Positions 8,984 through 17,786 of a stretch of DNA of 64,000 nucleotides are shown here, piece by piece (positions within the stretch are counted from its first letter, which is position 1; every line of letters starts with the position of its first letter). The DNA comes from Pseudomonas sp. B21_DOA (GTDB taxonomy: Bacteria > Pseudomonadota > Gammaproteobacteria > Pseudomonadales > Pseudomonadaceae), in the NCBI GenBank assembly GCA_030544685.1, contig CP086683.1, positions 3,100,001 to 3,164,000 of the forward strand, in the 5' to 3' direction. The notes beneath the pieces were generated by a model that saw only the letters and a list, made by a program, of their open reading frames with translations, searched no databases and was not told the DNA's origin. A program made the translations under genes and the position numbers.

Positions 8984-10265
8984 ACATCCCGAATTTATCG
9001 CGCAGTCCGTAATACCAGGCGCCCAGCGCGGCAAACGGTGTGCGCAGCAATTGCCCGCCGGGGAAGGGATAGTGCGGCAGGTCGGCAAAGGCATCGAAGC
9101 GCTCGGCCTGACCGCGCAACGCTTCGGCGAGGACCTTGCCCGCCAGGTGCGTGTAGGTGACGCCGTGACCGCTGCAGCCCTGCGAGTAATAGATGTTGTC
9201 GCCCAAGCGCCCGACCTGCGGCAAGCGCGACAGGGTCAGCAGGAAGTTGCCGGTCCAGGCGTAGTCGATCTTCACGTCCTTGAGTTGCGGGAACGCCTTG
9301 AGCATCTTCGGGCGGATGATCGCTTCGATGTTCGCCGGATCGCGAGCGCCATAAACCACGCCGCCGCCGAAGATCAAGCGCTTGTCGGCGGTGAGGCGGT
9401 AGTAGTCGAGGAGATAGTTGCAGTCCTCCACGCAGTAATCCTGCGGCAATAGCGCCTTCGCCAGCTCATCGCCCAGTGGCTCGGTAGTGATCACTTGAGT
9501 GCCGCACGGCATTGATTTGGCCGCCAGTTCCGGCACCAGATTACCGAGGTAGGCGTTGCCGGCGACGATGATGAACCTGGCCCTGACCTTGCCCTGCGGT
9601 GTATGCACAACCGGATTGGCACCGCGCTCGATGCGCACGGCAGGTGATTGCTCATAGATAGTGCCGCCGAGAGATTCGACTGCCGCTGCTTCGCCGAGCG
9701 CCAGGTTCAGCGGATGGATGTGTCCGCCGCTCATATCGAGCATGCCACCGACGTATTGATCGCAACCCACCACTTCACGGATGCGGCTTTGATCCATCAG
9801 TTCAAGTTGGGTGTGGCCGAAGCGCTCCCAAAGGCGCTTTTGCGATTCCAGATGCCCCATCTGTTTGGCGGAGAGGGCGGCGAATACACCGCCGTCTTTC
9901 AGGTCGCACTGGATGTTGTATCTGGCCACGCGCTCGCGAATGATCCGGCCACCTTCAAAGGCCATTTCACCGAGCAGTTGCGCCTGCTTGGGGCCCACGG
10001 TGCGTTCGATTACATCAATGTCGCGGCTATAACTGTTGACGATCTGTCCACCGTTACGCCCCGACGCGCCGAAACCGACTTTGGCCGCTTCCAGCACCGT
10101 CACGCGAAAGCCGTTTTCCAGCAGGAACAAGGCAGAGGAAAGCCCGGTATACCCGGCGCCGATCACACAGACGTCCGTCTCCACATCATCCTGCAGCACG
10201 GGACGGGGCGGTACGGCATTGGCCGACGCAGCGTAATAAGACTCTGGGTATTGGGTGTTCGCCAT
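8982..10265 (-). CDS. FAD-dependent oxidoreductase, gamma-glutamylputrescine oxidase (PauB/PuuB) family
   Basis: This 427-residue DAO-fold flavoprotein has a dinucleotide-binding motif (VIGAGYTGLSSA, about residues 34-45) and the family motif GFGASGRNGGQIV. A C-terminal GCSGHGVTYTHLAG segment closes the FAD site. The family removes amino groups from gamma-glutamylated polyamines or related amines. No glutamylpolyamine synthetase or other polyamine gene lies beside it, so the substrate is inferred from family only. It begins with ATG at 10265 and stands alone. Confidence 0.85.
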   Translation of the reverse strand: MANTQYPESYYAASANAVPPRPVLQDDVETDVCVIGAGYTGLSSALFLLENGFRVTVLEAAKVGFGASGRNGGQIVNSYSRDIDVIERTVGPKQAQLLGEMAFEGGRIIRERVARYNIQCDLKDGGVFAALSAKQMGHLESQKRLWERFGHTQLELMDQSRIREVVGCDQYVGGMLDMSGGHIHPLNLALGEAAAVESLGGTIYEQSPAVRIERGANPVVHTPQGKVRARFIIVAGNAYLGNLVPELAAKSMPCGTQVITTEPLGDELAKALLPQDYCVEDCNYLLDYYRLTADKRLIFGGGVVYGARDPANIEAIIRPKMLKAFPQLKDVKIDYAWTGNFLLTLSRLPQVGRLGDNIYYSQGCSGHGVTYTHLAGKVLAEALRGQAERFDAFADLPHYPFPGGQLLRTPFAALGAWYYGLRDKFGM

Positions 10266-10406
10266 CCTGCCGCCTCTGTTTAATATATTTTACGAGTGCG
10301 TCGATCCTACCCGAGTTGAAAAACCTCCGCCAGCCACCGGAAAATCTTCGTCGCTGAGGCGAAATTAAATATTTTGCATATTCATAGGGTTAGGTGAAAA
10401 AAGGTG

Positions 10407-10433
10407 TTGACACCCTCCGGAATTCCGTAGAAT
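10407..10433 (+). promoter_or_regulatory. Probable promoter of tRNA-Val(GAC)
   Basis: A perfect -35 TTGACA is followed by TAGAAT 13 bases before the tRNA. The spacer reads 15 nt, two shorter than usual. Confidence 0.5.
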
Positions 10434-10446
10434 GCCGCCTCACAGC

Positions 10447-10523
10447 AGGCACGTAGCTCAGTTGGTTAGAGCACCACCTTGACATGGTGGGGGTCGTTGG
10501 TTCGAGTCCAATCGCGCCTACCA
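10447..10523 (+). tRNA. tRNA-Val (anticodon GAC)
   Basis: This 77-nt cloverleaf has anticodon loop CTTGACA (GAC), T-loop GGTTCGAGTCC and an encoded CCA. The acceptor arm AGGCACG against CGCGCCT leaves one A-C pair at position 5-68. Confidence 0.95.
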
Positions 10524-10554
10524 AACAAAATCCGCTCTGCTGGGCGGTCTGGAA

Positions 10555-10583
10555 GGGCTCACCGAAAGGTGGGCCCTTTTTTG
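10555..10583 (+). terminator. Terminator of tRNA-Val(GAC)
   Basis: GGGCTCACCgaaaGGTGGGCCC followed by TTTTTTG, 31 nt after the tRNA. Confidence 0.88.
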
Positions 10584-10768
10584 TTGTCTGCGATTTGCAA
10601 AACTTTTGCAAAACCCATTTCAGAAAGCCAGTTGGGCGCTTGCTTCAACGCAGTCGCTCGTCCTGTCGCCCTGTCGTCCTGTCCCTGTGTCACCTTGGGC
10701 TGCAGTTAGAAGCAAAGTGGGTATTACGCCTATCGGTGATATCATTGCGCCTCATTTATGGAGGCAAG

Positions 10769-11197
10769 ATGAAAGTTGAACACTGGCGAGGCTGGGAGCC
10801 TGAGTGGCTCAAGCTGACCGAACACTATGCAAGCGCTCCGCCGGGACCGGGTGCGTACATCATTTGCGCAGACAGGGAGATTCAGCGCGCAATCGGTGCG
10901 GACGAGCATGGCATTTTGACCATTGGCGAATCCGAAAATTTACGCCGCCGTTTGGCCGCATTCGTGCGGTGCGCGAAAAATCCGGGCGCTGCTGGTCATA
11001 TGGCGGGATGGCGATTCAATTACGCATCCTTCGAGCAGGTTTTCCCTTTGGAGTCGTTGTGGGTGAGCTGGTATCCAACGCCGGACAAGGCGACGGCTTA
11101 CGCTAAAGAAGGACAGATGCTGGCGCTTTACCTGGCGGAGCATTTCGAGCTTCCACCACTCAACTACAAGTTCAATTGGCCGAAGCTGGAAGCTTGA
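10769..11197 (+). CDS. GIY-YIG-like domain protein
   Basis: This 142-residue protein has a segment GAYII followed after about 20 residues by ILTIGESENLRRRL, which resembles the two strands and first helix of the GIY-YIG nuclease fold (the second motif reads TIG here). No other domain is visible. I chose ATG 10769 because GGAGGCAAG lies just before it; the open frame reaches further upstream through the tRNA and cannot all be coding. It lies between a tRNA and an AT-rich stretch, a position often used by accessory genes. The function is unknown, and a catalytic nuclease role is not established. Confidence 0.65.
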   Translation: MKVEHWRGWEPEWLKLTEHYASAPPGPGAYIICADREIQRAIGADEHGILTIGESENLRRRLAAFVRCAKNPGAAGHMAGWRFNYASFEQVFPLESLWVSWYPTPDKATAYAKEGQMLALYLAEHFELPPLNYKFNWPKLEA

Positions 11198-11284
11198 TGA
11201 TGCGGCGCTTTGGCTTCTGACGCCACAAGGTCAACAACCTTATAAACTGCTGTGTTTTCTGAAACCTGTCAAAGGAATGAATCA

Positions 11285-11594
11285 GTGACTAACAATCACA
11301 CTGTTATTTGCCCTCACTGCCTGAATGAGGTGCCATGGGGGCGCAAGTCTGCCGGGGTTGCCAAGCCGAGGTGAGCTATGGCACGCCACAAGGCGTCGCA
11401 ATCTTCTTTCTGATCATTTGCGTTGTTGCTGGATGGTGGGGGCCAAGTTGGTTCATACCTTCATCACCACGAACTCGGCAGTGCTGTGGTTCGTATTCGG
11501 GGCGATATTCCTGGCAGCCGGGCTTGCCTCACGAAAGCTTTGCAAGCGACTCTACAGCGGCAAAACGGTTTTCCGCCGCTTCTATCGAAAGTAG
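11285..11594 (+). CDS. Zinc-ribbon plus membrane-segment protein, two one-base frameshifts
   Basis: The frame starts at GTG 11285 (AAAGGAATG upstream) with CPHC, then CRGC, which together form a four-cysteine zinc ribbon. It then shows two hydrophobic segments (GVAIFFLIICVVAG and AVLWFVFGAIFLAAGLA). Reading through needs one G added to the run at 11337-11341 and another to the run at 11438-11442, giving about 103 residues. Both are five-G runs that should be six, matching the deletion pattern seen elsewhere in the window. The function is unknown. A terminator follows. Confidence 0.7.
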
Positions 11595-11610
11595 TTCGCT
11601 GCCGGTATCC

Positions 11611-11640
11611 AAGCCCAGCCTTGCGCTGGGCTTTGTTTTT
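11611..11640 (+). terminator. Terminator after the zinc-ribbon gene
   Basis: AAGCCCAGCcttGCGCTGGGCTT followed by TGTTTTT. Confidence 0.85.
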
Positions 11641-11976
11641 TCCGCGCACTGAGAGGGAGCGATACAAAGCGCTTTTTTGGTGCGCTTTTTAGCCCTCGTT
11701 CATAAAAAATATCCGGATATCCAAAGAGTTACAGAGTTCAATCTCCAACCAGTTATCGAAAAAGCCTTGTTGCAAGTTGGGAATTTAAGTAACATTCGTC
11801 CCGCGTTCACCACCACGGTTTATGCATTTTTAAATCCCAAGCTTCCATCAGCTGCTTGGGATTTTTTGCCTGCGATTTGGCGTTTGGCATCTGTTCCCCT
11901 TCACCTGCGCGCGAAGCGCCGTTATTTCGTCTACTACTGTCAGGCTGATTTCAACTCTTTATAAGGGGGCACTTCG
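11641..11976. other. AT-rich gap without a convincing gene
   Basis: This stretch is visibly richer in A+T than its surroundings. It contains a hairpin near 11838-11872 (CCAAGC...GCTTGGG followed by TTTTTT). A 95-codon open frame runs through that hairpin and has no clear ribosome site, so I do not call it. It may be remnant accessory DNA. Confidence 0.5.
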
Positions 11977-12432
11977 ATGCTGAGCCAGTGGATCCTTGCG
12001 GCTGTTCATCTATTCGCGTTTGCCTTGGCTTTCTGGGCGGTGCTGACGCGCGGCACAGCGCTCAGCCAGCTCTCGGCGGGCACGGGAGAGGTCAAGCGCG
12101 TTCTGCTCGCGGATAACTTGTGGGGGCTTTCAGCCTTGACGCTGCTTATCACCGGAGCGATGCGTGCGTTCGGTGGTTACGAGAAAGGCTCTGACTATTA
12201 CCTGCATCAGCCGCTGTTTCATCTGAAGATGACGTTGTTTGTGCTGATCCTGCTGATAGAGCTTGCGCCCATGATCACACTGATCAAATGGCGCATCGCA
12301 TCATCGCGCGGGGTAGCGCTTGATAGCGGACGTGCGAAATTGTACGCGCGAATCAGTCATGTTGAAGCGCTGCTGCTGATCATGATAATGGTCGCGGCGA
12401 CAGGCATGGCGCGTGGCGTGATATTCGCTTAG
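11977..12432 (+). CDS. DUF2214 family membrane protein
   Basis: This 151-residue protein has four hydrophobic segments (about residues 5-24, 45-65, 80-103 and 128-148) and the charged motif YEKGSDYYLHQPLFHLKMTLF typical of DUF2214. It should be an inner-membrane protein of unknown function. ATG 11977 is preceded by AAGGGGGC. It is not obviously co-transcribed with its neighbours. Confidence 0.85.
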   Translation: MLSQWILAAVHLFAFALAFWAVLTRGTALSQLSAGTGEVKRVLLADNLWGLSALTLLITGAMRAFGGYEKGSDYYLHQPLFHLKMTLFVLILLIELAPMITLIKWRIASSRGVALDSGRAKLYARISHVEALLLIMIMVAATGMARGVIFA

Positions 12433-12601
12433 AAGGCGGAATTCTCCGCGCTCTATCGGAAACGTCCGACAGCCAGCTCCAGGAGTGAAAGGTAATATCG
12501 GCGCAAGAAAGGAGGGAGGGGCAAGTGAAGGGAGTCAGCATGCTTCAGGCGCCGTGCCCAGCGGGGTGAAATGCGGATGGCTAAACGGCGCGTGAATCTT
12601 T

Positions 12602-12634
12602 AGCCAGTCTTGCGCGACGGCAAAACGACTGGCT
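12602..12634. terminator. Hairpin at the 3' end of rsmE
   Basis: AGCCAGTC and GACTGGCT pair over a 17-nt loop, overlapping the rsmE stop codon. It lacks a strong U tract on either strand, so the terminator role is uncertain. Confidence 0.45.
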
Positions 12635-12845
12635 ACGTGAGGCGGTGTGGCTCAGGGGTTTGCGGCTTGTCCGGAGCGGTCAGGCCGGCCTGGATGCGTT
12701 GGTAAATTTCTTCACGATGCACTGCCACGTTTTTCGGAGCGTTGATGCCGATGCGAACCTGTTGGCCGCTGACTCCGAGGATGGTGATCGTGATGTCATC
12801 ACCAATGTTTATGCTTTCACCGACTTTGCGGGTGAGTATCAGCAT
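12633..12845 (-). CDS. rsmE: CsrA/RsmE family RNA-binding translational regulator
   Basis: This 70-residue protein begins [16 protein letters not shown] and contains [20 protein letters not shown], the CsrA core. CsrA proteins bind GGA motifs in 5' leaders and block ribosome access, and are titrated by Rsm sRNAs in the Gac pathway. The core followed by an IQAGLTAPD tail resembles RsmE more than RsmA of the P. fluorescens group. The chosen ATG at 12845 follows AAGGAGA, itself a GGA site that could allow autoregulation; an in-frame start ten codons upstream is unlikely. The tail is slightly longer than usual. Confidence 0.92.
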   Translation of the reverse strand: MLILTRKVGESINIGDDITITILGVSGQQVRIGINAPKNVAVHREEIYQRIQAGLTAPDKPQTPEPHRLT

Positions 12846-13095
12846 GGTCTTCTCCTTGATTGCTTTGTAGGGCACCTGATTCAGACAGTGCAGAGGTCGG
12901 TGGTATCTATAGATTAGTGCGAAGTCTCACGGTTTGGGTGCCTCTTTCTGACGCGCAGATGCGGCATTAATTCCCAGGGCGTAACTATACAGAGGCTGCA
13001 ATCATCATTCTCGTTGTTTTGTGCCCATTTTGCGGGGCTCGCGAAGTATTTATGAATGATAAGATCGCCGCTTTACGAATTCCGAGGAAAGCGTT

Positions 13096-13461
13096 GTGCG
13101 CAAATTGGTTTGGCTGGTAGCGGCACTGGCATTGGCAGGCTGCGGTGAAGGCAAGAATGTAGATGCGCCGAAGCCTGAGACGAAGGTCGCGGCAACGCCG
13201 GCGGCCGCTGCGCCACAGTGGGATCTGGAAGTGCGTGGCGAAACGCCTCAGGCAGTCAGTGACCTGAGCGGCTGGTTGATCGAGCACGCTTTCGTTCCGA
13301 CGGTCGTCAAGGACGGCAACGGTAAAACACGAATTCTGATCGGTCCGTTCAATTCTCAGGCTGACGCCGAAGCGCGCAAGGTGCAGGTCGATGCGGCGTT
13401 GGTAAAAGCCAAGAAACAGAACATTGAGTCAGTGGTGATTGAGCATCCGCTTACGCCATAA
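13096..13461 (+). CDS. SPOR-domain lipoprotein
   Basis: This 121-residue precursor starts with GTG 13096 after GAGGAAAGC. The lipobox LAGC puts the lipidated cysteine at residue 15, so the protein should be anchored in the envelope. A Pro/Ala-rich linker leads to a C-terminal SPOR-like domain (WLIEHAFVPTVVKDGNGKTRILIGPFNSQADAEA). SPOR domains bind denuded peptidoglycan at division sites. The exact role is unknown. Confidence 0.8.
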   Translation: MRKLVWLVAALALAGCGEGKNVDAPKPETKVAATPAAAAPQWDLEVRGETPQAVSDLSGWLIEHAFVPTVVKDGNGKTRILIGPFNSQADAEARKVQVDAALVKAKKQNIESVVIEHPLTP

Positions 13462-13498
13462 ACGAAGCGCCTTCAACGCAGGTTGAACGCCGGACATG

Positions 13499-13534
13499 AA
13501 AAAGGCCTCGAGCATAGCACTCGAGGCCTTTCTA
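13499..13534. terminator. Bidirectional terminator between the SPOR gene and endA
   Basis: AAAAAGGCCTCGAGcatagcaCTCGAGGCCTTTCT has A and T tracts on both sides, so it can serve both convergent genes. Confidence 0.88.
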
Positions 13535-13546
13535 TTTGTGCTGCAA

Positions 13547-14236
13547 TCAGCCGCAGGCTTTCAGATTTACCGAGCCGACAAATTCATTGCCTCGTCCCAT
13601 CACGCACGCCACGCTTTGATTACGCTGACGCTCCCAGTCCTGCACCGGATATGTCTTGTCCCACGCCTCGTACAACTGCCGATCCTGCTTCGATAGGCGC
13701 AGTCCGTATTGTTTGCTCATATAAAAATACGTGCGGGCGATCATGCCGCGAATCGAAGGGCGGGGCATGACCTTCTTCGCTTTGAAATCGACCTGCGTCA
13801 GGCAGGAACCGTACTGGCCCGATTGTACCGGCAACCAGCCGTAGCTGAAGTTGCTGCGGTCACCGTTGACCTCGCCAATGCTCGGCACCAGGTTGTGCAA
13901 ATCAGCTTCGGCCTTTTGATACACCGGATCGTAGCGGGTGCAATTCTTGCGTCCGCCTTGTTGCCAACACTGTCGCTGGTGACCGATCTGCCAGGCCGGC
14001 ACGATGTGCTCCCATTCGATTCTCGATGCGCGTTTGGCGTTCTTGCGCGGCACATAACCGCAAGCCTTCAGATCGACCTTGTTACCGGTGTACTTGCAGC
14101 CGCAATAAAACTCGGTGGACTGCGGTGCGTAAAGTTTCCACGCGGCTTTCTTGGCTTCCGAAAAGGTTCGTGGGGCGCCAGCCTGGGCGCCCATGGCGAA
14201 AAACAACAACAGCAAAGCAACACAGCGGACACTCAT
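13547..14236 (-). CDS. endA: Endonuclease I (EndA family), exported
   Basis: This 229-residue precursor has signal peptide [21 protein letters not shown]. The mature part carries the EndA hallmarks [29 protein letters not shown] and several cysteines (CGCKYTG, CWQQ, CTRY). EndA is a periplasmic or secreted non-specific nuclease with a His-Me fold. I start at ATG 14236, which begins the signal peptide; the open frame extends 42 codons upstream into the neighbouring gene. The next gene upstream ends four bases away, so they may be co-transcribed. Confidence 0.9.
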   Translation of the reverse strand: MSVRCVALLLLFFAMGAQAGAPRTFSEAKKAAWKLYAPQSTEFYCGCKYTGNKVDLKACGYVPRKNAKRASRIEWEHIVPAWQIGHQRQCWQQGGRKNCTRYDPVYQKAEADLHNLVPSIGEVNGDRSNFSYGWLPVQSGQYGSCLTQVDFKAKKVMPRPSIRGMIARTYFYMSKQYGLRLSKQDRQLYEAWDKTYPVQDWERQRNQSVACVMGRGNEFVGSVNLKACG

Positions 14237-14240
14237 TGAA

Positions 14241-14510
14241 TCAATCTTCCTTCGGCACAACCCAAAAAATCTGCACGCCACCGTCATCGCGATAAGCGAG
14301 GGTAACGTTGTCGTTCTCGTCGATTTCCTCGAGCAAGCGCTCCCAGTCGTCCATTGGCTCATCCGGCAAACGGAAAATCAGTGCGGCTTTGGCTTTTTGT
14401 GCGGTGGGGGAATTGATGATTTTCTGAACGCGCATACCCATGCGTTCGTAAGCGTCAGGAGCAGCAGGAGAGGTGGCCACGAGGTTATCCTTATTAAGCT
14501 GTACGTGCAT
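14241..14510 (-). CDS. DUF1654-like small protein
   Basis: This 89-residue protein, centred on [21 protein letters not shown] and [18 protein letters not shown], resembles the DUF1654 family found mainly in Pseudomonas and its phages. It has no signal peptide or membrane segment. It ends four bases before the endA start on the same strand. The function is unknown, and the family assignment is from memory of the conserved core only. Confidence 0.65.
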   Translation of the reverse strand: MHVQLNKDNLVATSPAAPDAYERMGMRVQKIINSPTAQKAKAALIFRLPDEPMDDWERLLEEIDENDNVTLAYRDDGGVQIFWVVPKED

Positions 14511-14640
14511 ACAGTATTTAACTGTAAGCGATTTCGCAACTGCTTAAAATTCAAGAAAATCCTCTGACAGCGTGTTTCCGATTTTGGTGTAGTACTCGAC
14601 GAGTTTTTTGTGGAAAAAATGCTTGTAGGGTGTCAGCGGG

Positions 14641-14669
14641 GCACCACCTGCCAAGCTGACAGGTGGTGC
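14641..14669 (-). terminator. Hairpin downstream of ansB
   Basis: GCACCACCTG and CAGGTGGTGC form a perfect ten-base stem about 40 nt past the ansB stop. No U tract follows directly on the ansB strand, so it may be a stabilising hairpin rather than a strict terminator. Confidence 0.5.
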
Positions 14670-14706
14670 GCAATGCCCGATCGAGAACTGATCAGGCGAA
14701 GGTCAA

Positions 14707-16128
<1,422 letters not shown>

Positions 16129-16575
16129 ATGTCACTGACGGTCGGTTTTGCCAATCCCGCTGCAGTCACCATCGGCGGTAAAACTGCAGCGACAATCAAC
16201 ACCCTGAACGATGCGACCAATGAGGCATCGGCGCAGGCGCTGGGTACCGAGAAAACCGAAACAAATCAGGTCAGGACCGGCGGCGGGCCTGTGCAGGAAG
16301 ACAGCAAGGCCGAGAGCGGCGGCAATCAGAGCATCACCGTCAAGACATTGCTCAAGCGTATGCAGGAGTTGCAGAAGCAGCTTCAGGAACAGCAACAGCA
16401 ATTGGCAGCAGCGCAGGCTGCGAGCTATCCAACTCCAGAAGCCAAGTCCCAGGCGATCATGTCCATCCAGGGACAGATCGCGCAGACCAGCGCGGCAATG
16501 ACCGAAGTCGCGGGCGCGCTGGTCAAGGAAATGTCCAAGGGCGCCAGTGGTGGGCTGGTCAACACCACTGCTTGA
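16129..16575 (+). CDS. Coiled-coil hypothetical protein
   Basis: This 148-residue protein has a Gln-rich coiled coil (MQELQKQLQEQQQQLAAAQA, about residues 80-100) between Ser/Thr/Gly-rich ends. No signal peptide is evident. ATG 16129 follows TTAGGAGTTCAC. The general layout recalls FlxA-like proteins, but similarity is compositional and I do not assign the family. It lies divergent from ansB and upstream of the ribose operon, without a visible link to either. Confidence 0.65.
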   Translation: MSLTVGFANPAAVTIGGKTAATINTLNDATNEASAQALGTEKTETNQVRTGGGPVQEDSKAESGGNQSITVKTLLKRMQELQKQLQEQQQQLAAAQAASYPTPEAKSQAIMSIQGQIAQTSAAMTEVAGALVKEMSKGASGGLVNTTA

Positions 16576-16631
16576 TCTGTCGATTGGGCGAGTCAGCGAT
16601 TCGCCCTACAACAGATGACGATTTGTGATTG

Positions 16632-16660
16632 TTGACAAATGTCGGCGGGATTCTCATAGT
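16632..16660 (+). promoter_or_regulatory. Probable sigma-70 promoter of the rbs operon
   Basis: TTGACA at 16632-16637 and CATAGT at 16655-16660 are 17 nt apart. The expected transcription start falls in or beside the operator at 16669. Confidence 0.6.
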
Positions 16661-16668
16661 TCGGTCTA

Positions 16669-16682
16669 CGCAAACGTTTGCG
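16669..16682. promoter_or_regulatory. Candidate RbsR operator 1
   Basis: CGCAAACGTTTGCG is a perfect palindrome with the CG centre typical of LacI/GalR-family operators. Its position over the expected transcription start fits repression by the RbsR encoded in the same operon. Confidence 0.75.
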
Positions 16683-16731
16683 CGGCTTTAACGGGGCAGA
16701 TGTCCTTTCGGCCTTGACGGAGCATACGTCA

Positions 16732-16745
16732 GCGCAAACGTTGCT
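16732..16745. promoter_or_regulatory. Candidate RbsR operator 2
   Basis: GCGCAAACGTTGCT is a slightly shortened copy of operator 1, 63 bp downstream and about 30 bp before the rbsB start. Confidence 0.6.
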
Positions 16746-16774
16746 CACAATAATCATAAGATCGGAGTGAACCC

Positions 16775-17731
16775 ATGAAGCTGCCATTCGCCGCACGTCT
16801 TCTTGCTGTCGCTATGCTGGCTGCCACAGCCGCCGCACTACCTGTCTCCTCGGCGTTCGCCGAATCCGCAGAAAAACCCAAAGTCGCGCTGGTCATGAAA
16901 TCCTTGGCAAACGAATTCTTCCTGACCATGGAAGACGGCGCCAAAGCCTACCAGAAAGAACACTCCGCCGATTTCGATCTGATCTCCAACGGTATCAAAG
17001 ACGAAACCGACACCGCTGGCCAGACTCGCATCGTCGAACAGATGATCCTGGCCAAGGTGAATGCACTGGTGATCGCGCCTTCTGACTCCAAAGCCATGGT
17101 GCCGGTTATCAAGAAGGCCGTAGACGCCGGTATCACGGTGATCAACATCGACAACCAGCTCGATCCCGCCGTAGTCAAAAGCAAAAACATCAACGTGCCT
17201 TTCGTAGGCCCGGACAACCGCAAAGGTGCACGTCTGGTTGGCGAATACCTGGCCAAGCAACTGAAGGCGGGCGACGAGGTCGGCATCATCGAAGGCGTGT
17301 CCACTACCACCAACGCACAGGCGCGCACGGCCGGTTTCAAGGACGCGATGGAAGCCGCGCAGATCAAAGTGGTCTCGCTGCAATCCGGTGATTGGGAAAT
17401 CGACAAGGGCAACAAGGTTGCCGCTTCGATCCTCAGTGAATACCCGGATGTCAAAGCACTGCTGGCCGGTAACGACAGCATGGCGGTCGGCGCCGTTTCC
17501 GCAGTCCGTGCCGCTGGTAAGGCTGGGCAGGTGAAAGTCGTCGGTTACGACAACATCAATGCGATCAAGCCAATGCTCAAGGACGGCCGCGTGCTGGCCA
17601 CTGCTGACCAGTTTGCAGCCAAGCAGGCCGTGTTCGGCATCGAAACCGCACTGAAGATCATCAAAGGCGAGAAAGTCGACAGCGGTGCCAACGGCGTGAT
17701 CGAAACACCGGTCGAACTGGTCACCCAGTAA
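16775..17731 (+). CDS. rbsB: D-ribose-binding periplasmic protein
   Basis: This 318-residue precursor has signal peptide MKLPFAARLLAVAMLAATAA ending SAFA. The mature part begins ALVMKSLANEFF, as in RbsB, and carries periplasmic-binding-protein-I segments (APSDSKAMVPVIKKA, NIDNQLD, GNDSMAVGA, VGYDNI). It delivers ribose to RbsAC. ATG 16775 follows GATCGGAGTG. It is the first gene of rbsBACRKD, downstream of two candidate RbsR operators. Confidence 0.94.
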   Translation: MKLPFAARLLAVAMLAATAAALPVSSAFAESAEKPKVALVMKSLANEFFLTMEDGAKAYQKEHSADFDLISNGIKDETDTAGQTRIVEQMILAKVNALVIAPSDSKAMVPVIKKAVDAGITVINIDNQLDPAVVKSKNINVPFVGPDNRKGARLVGEYLAKQLKAGDEVGIIEGVSTTTNAQARTAGFKDAMEAAQIKVVSLQSGDWEIDKGNKVAASILSEYPDVKALLAGNDSMAVGAVSAVRAAGKAGQVKVVGYDNINAIKPMLKDGRVLATADQFAAKQAVFGIETALKIIKGEKVDSGANGVIETPVELVTQ

Positions 17732-17786
17732 GTCATCTGGCGACACAACGGCGCTCGTCCGTCCGGGCGAGCGCATGGAGATTTCT

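Noticed and set aside
11677..11964. 95-codon plus-strand open frame in the AT-rich gap
   Set aside because: It contains an intrinsic-terminator-like hairpin, lacks a clear ribosome site and has no recognisable domain.
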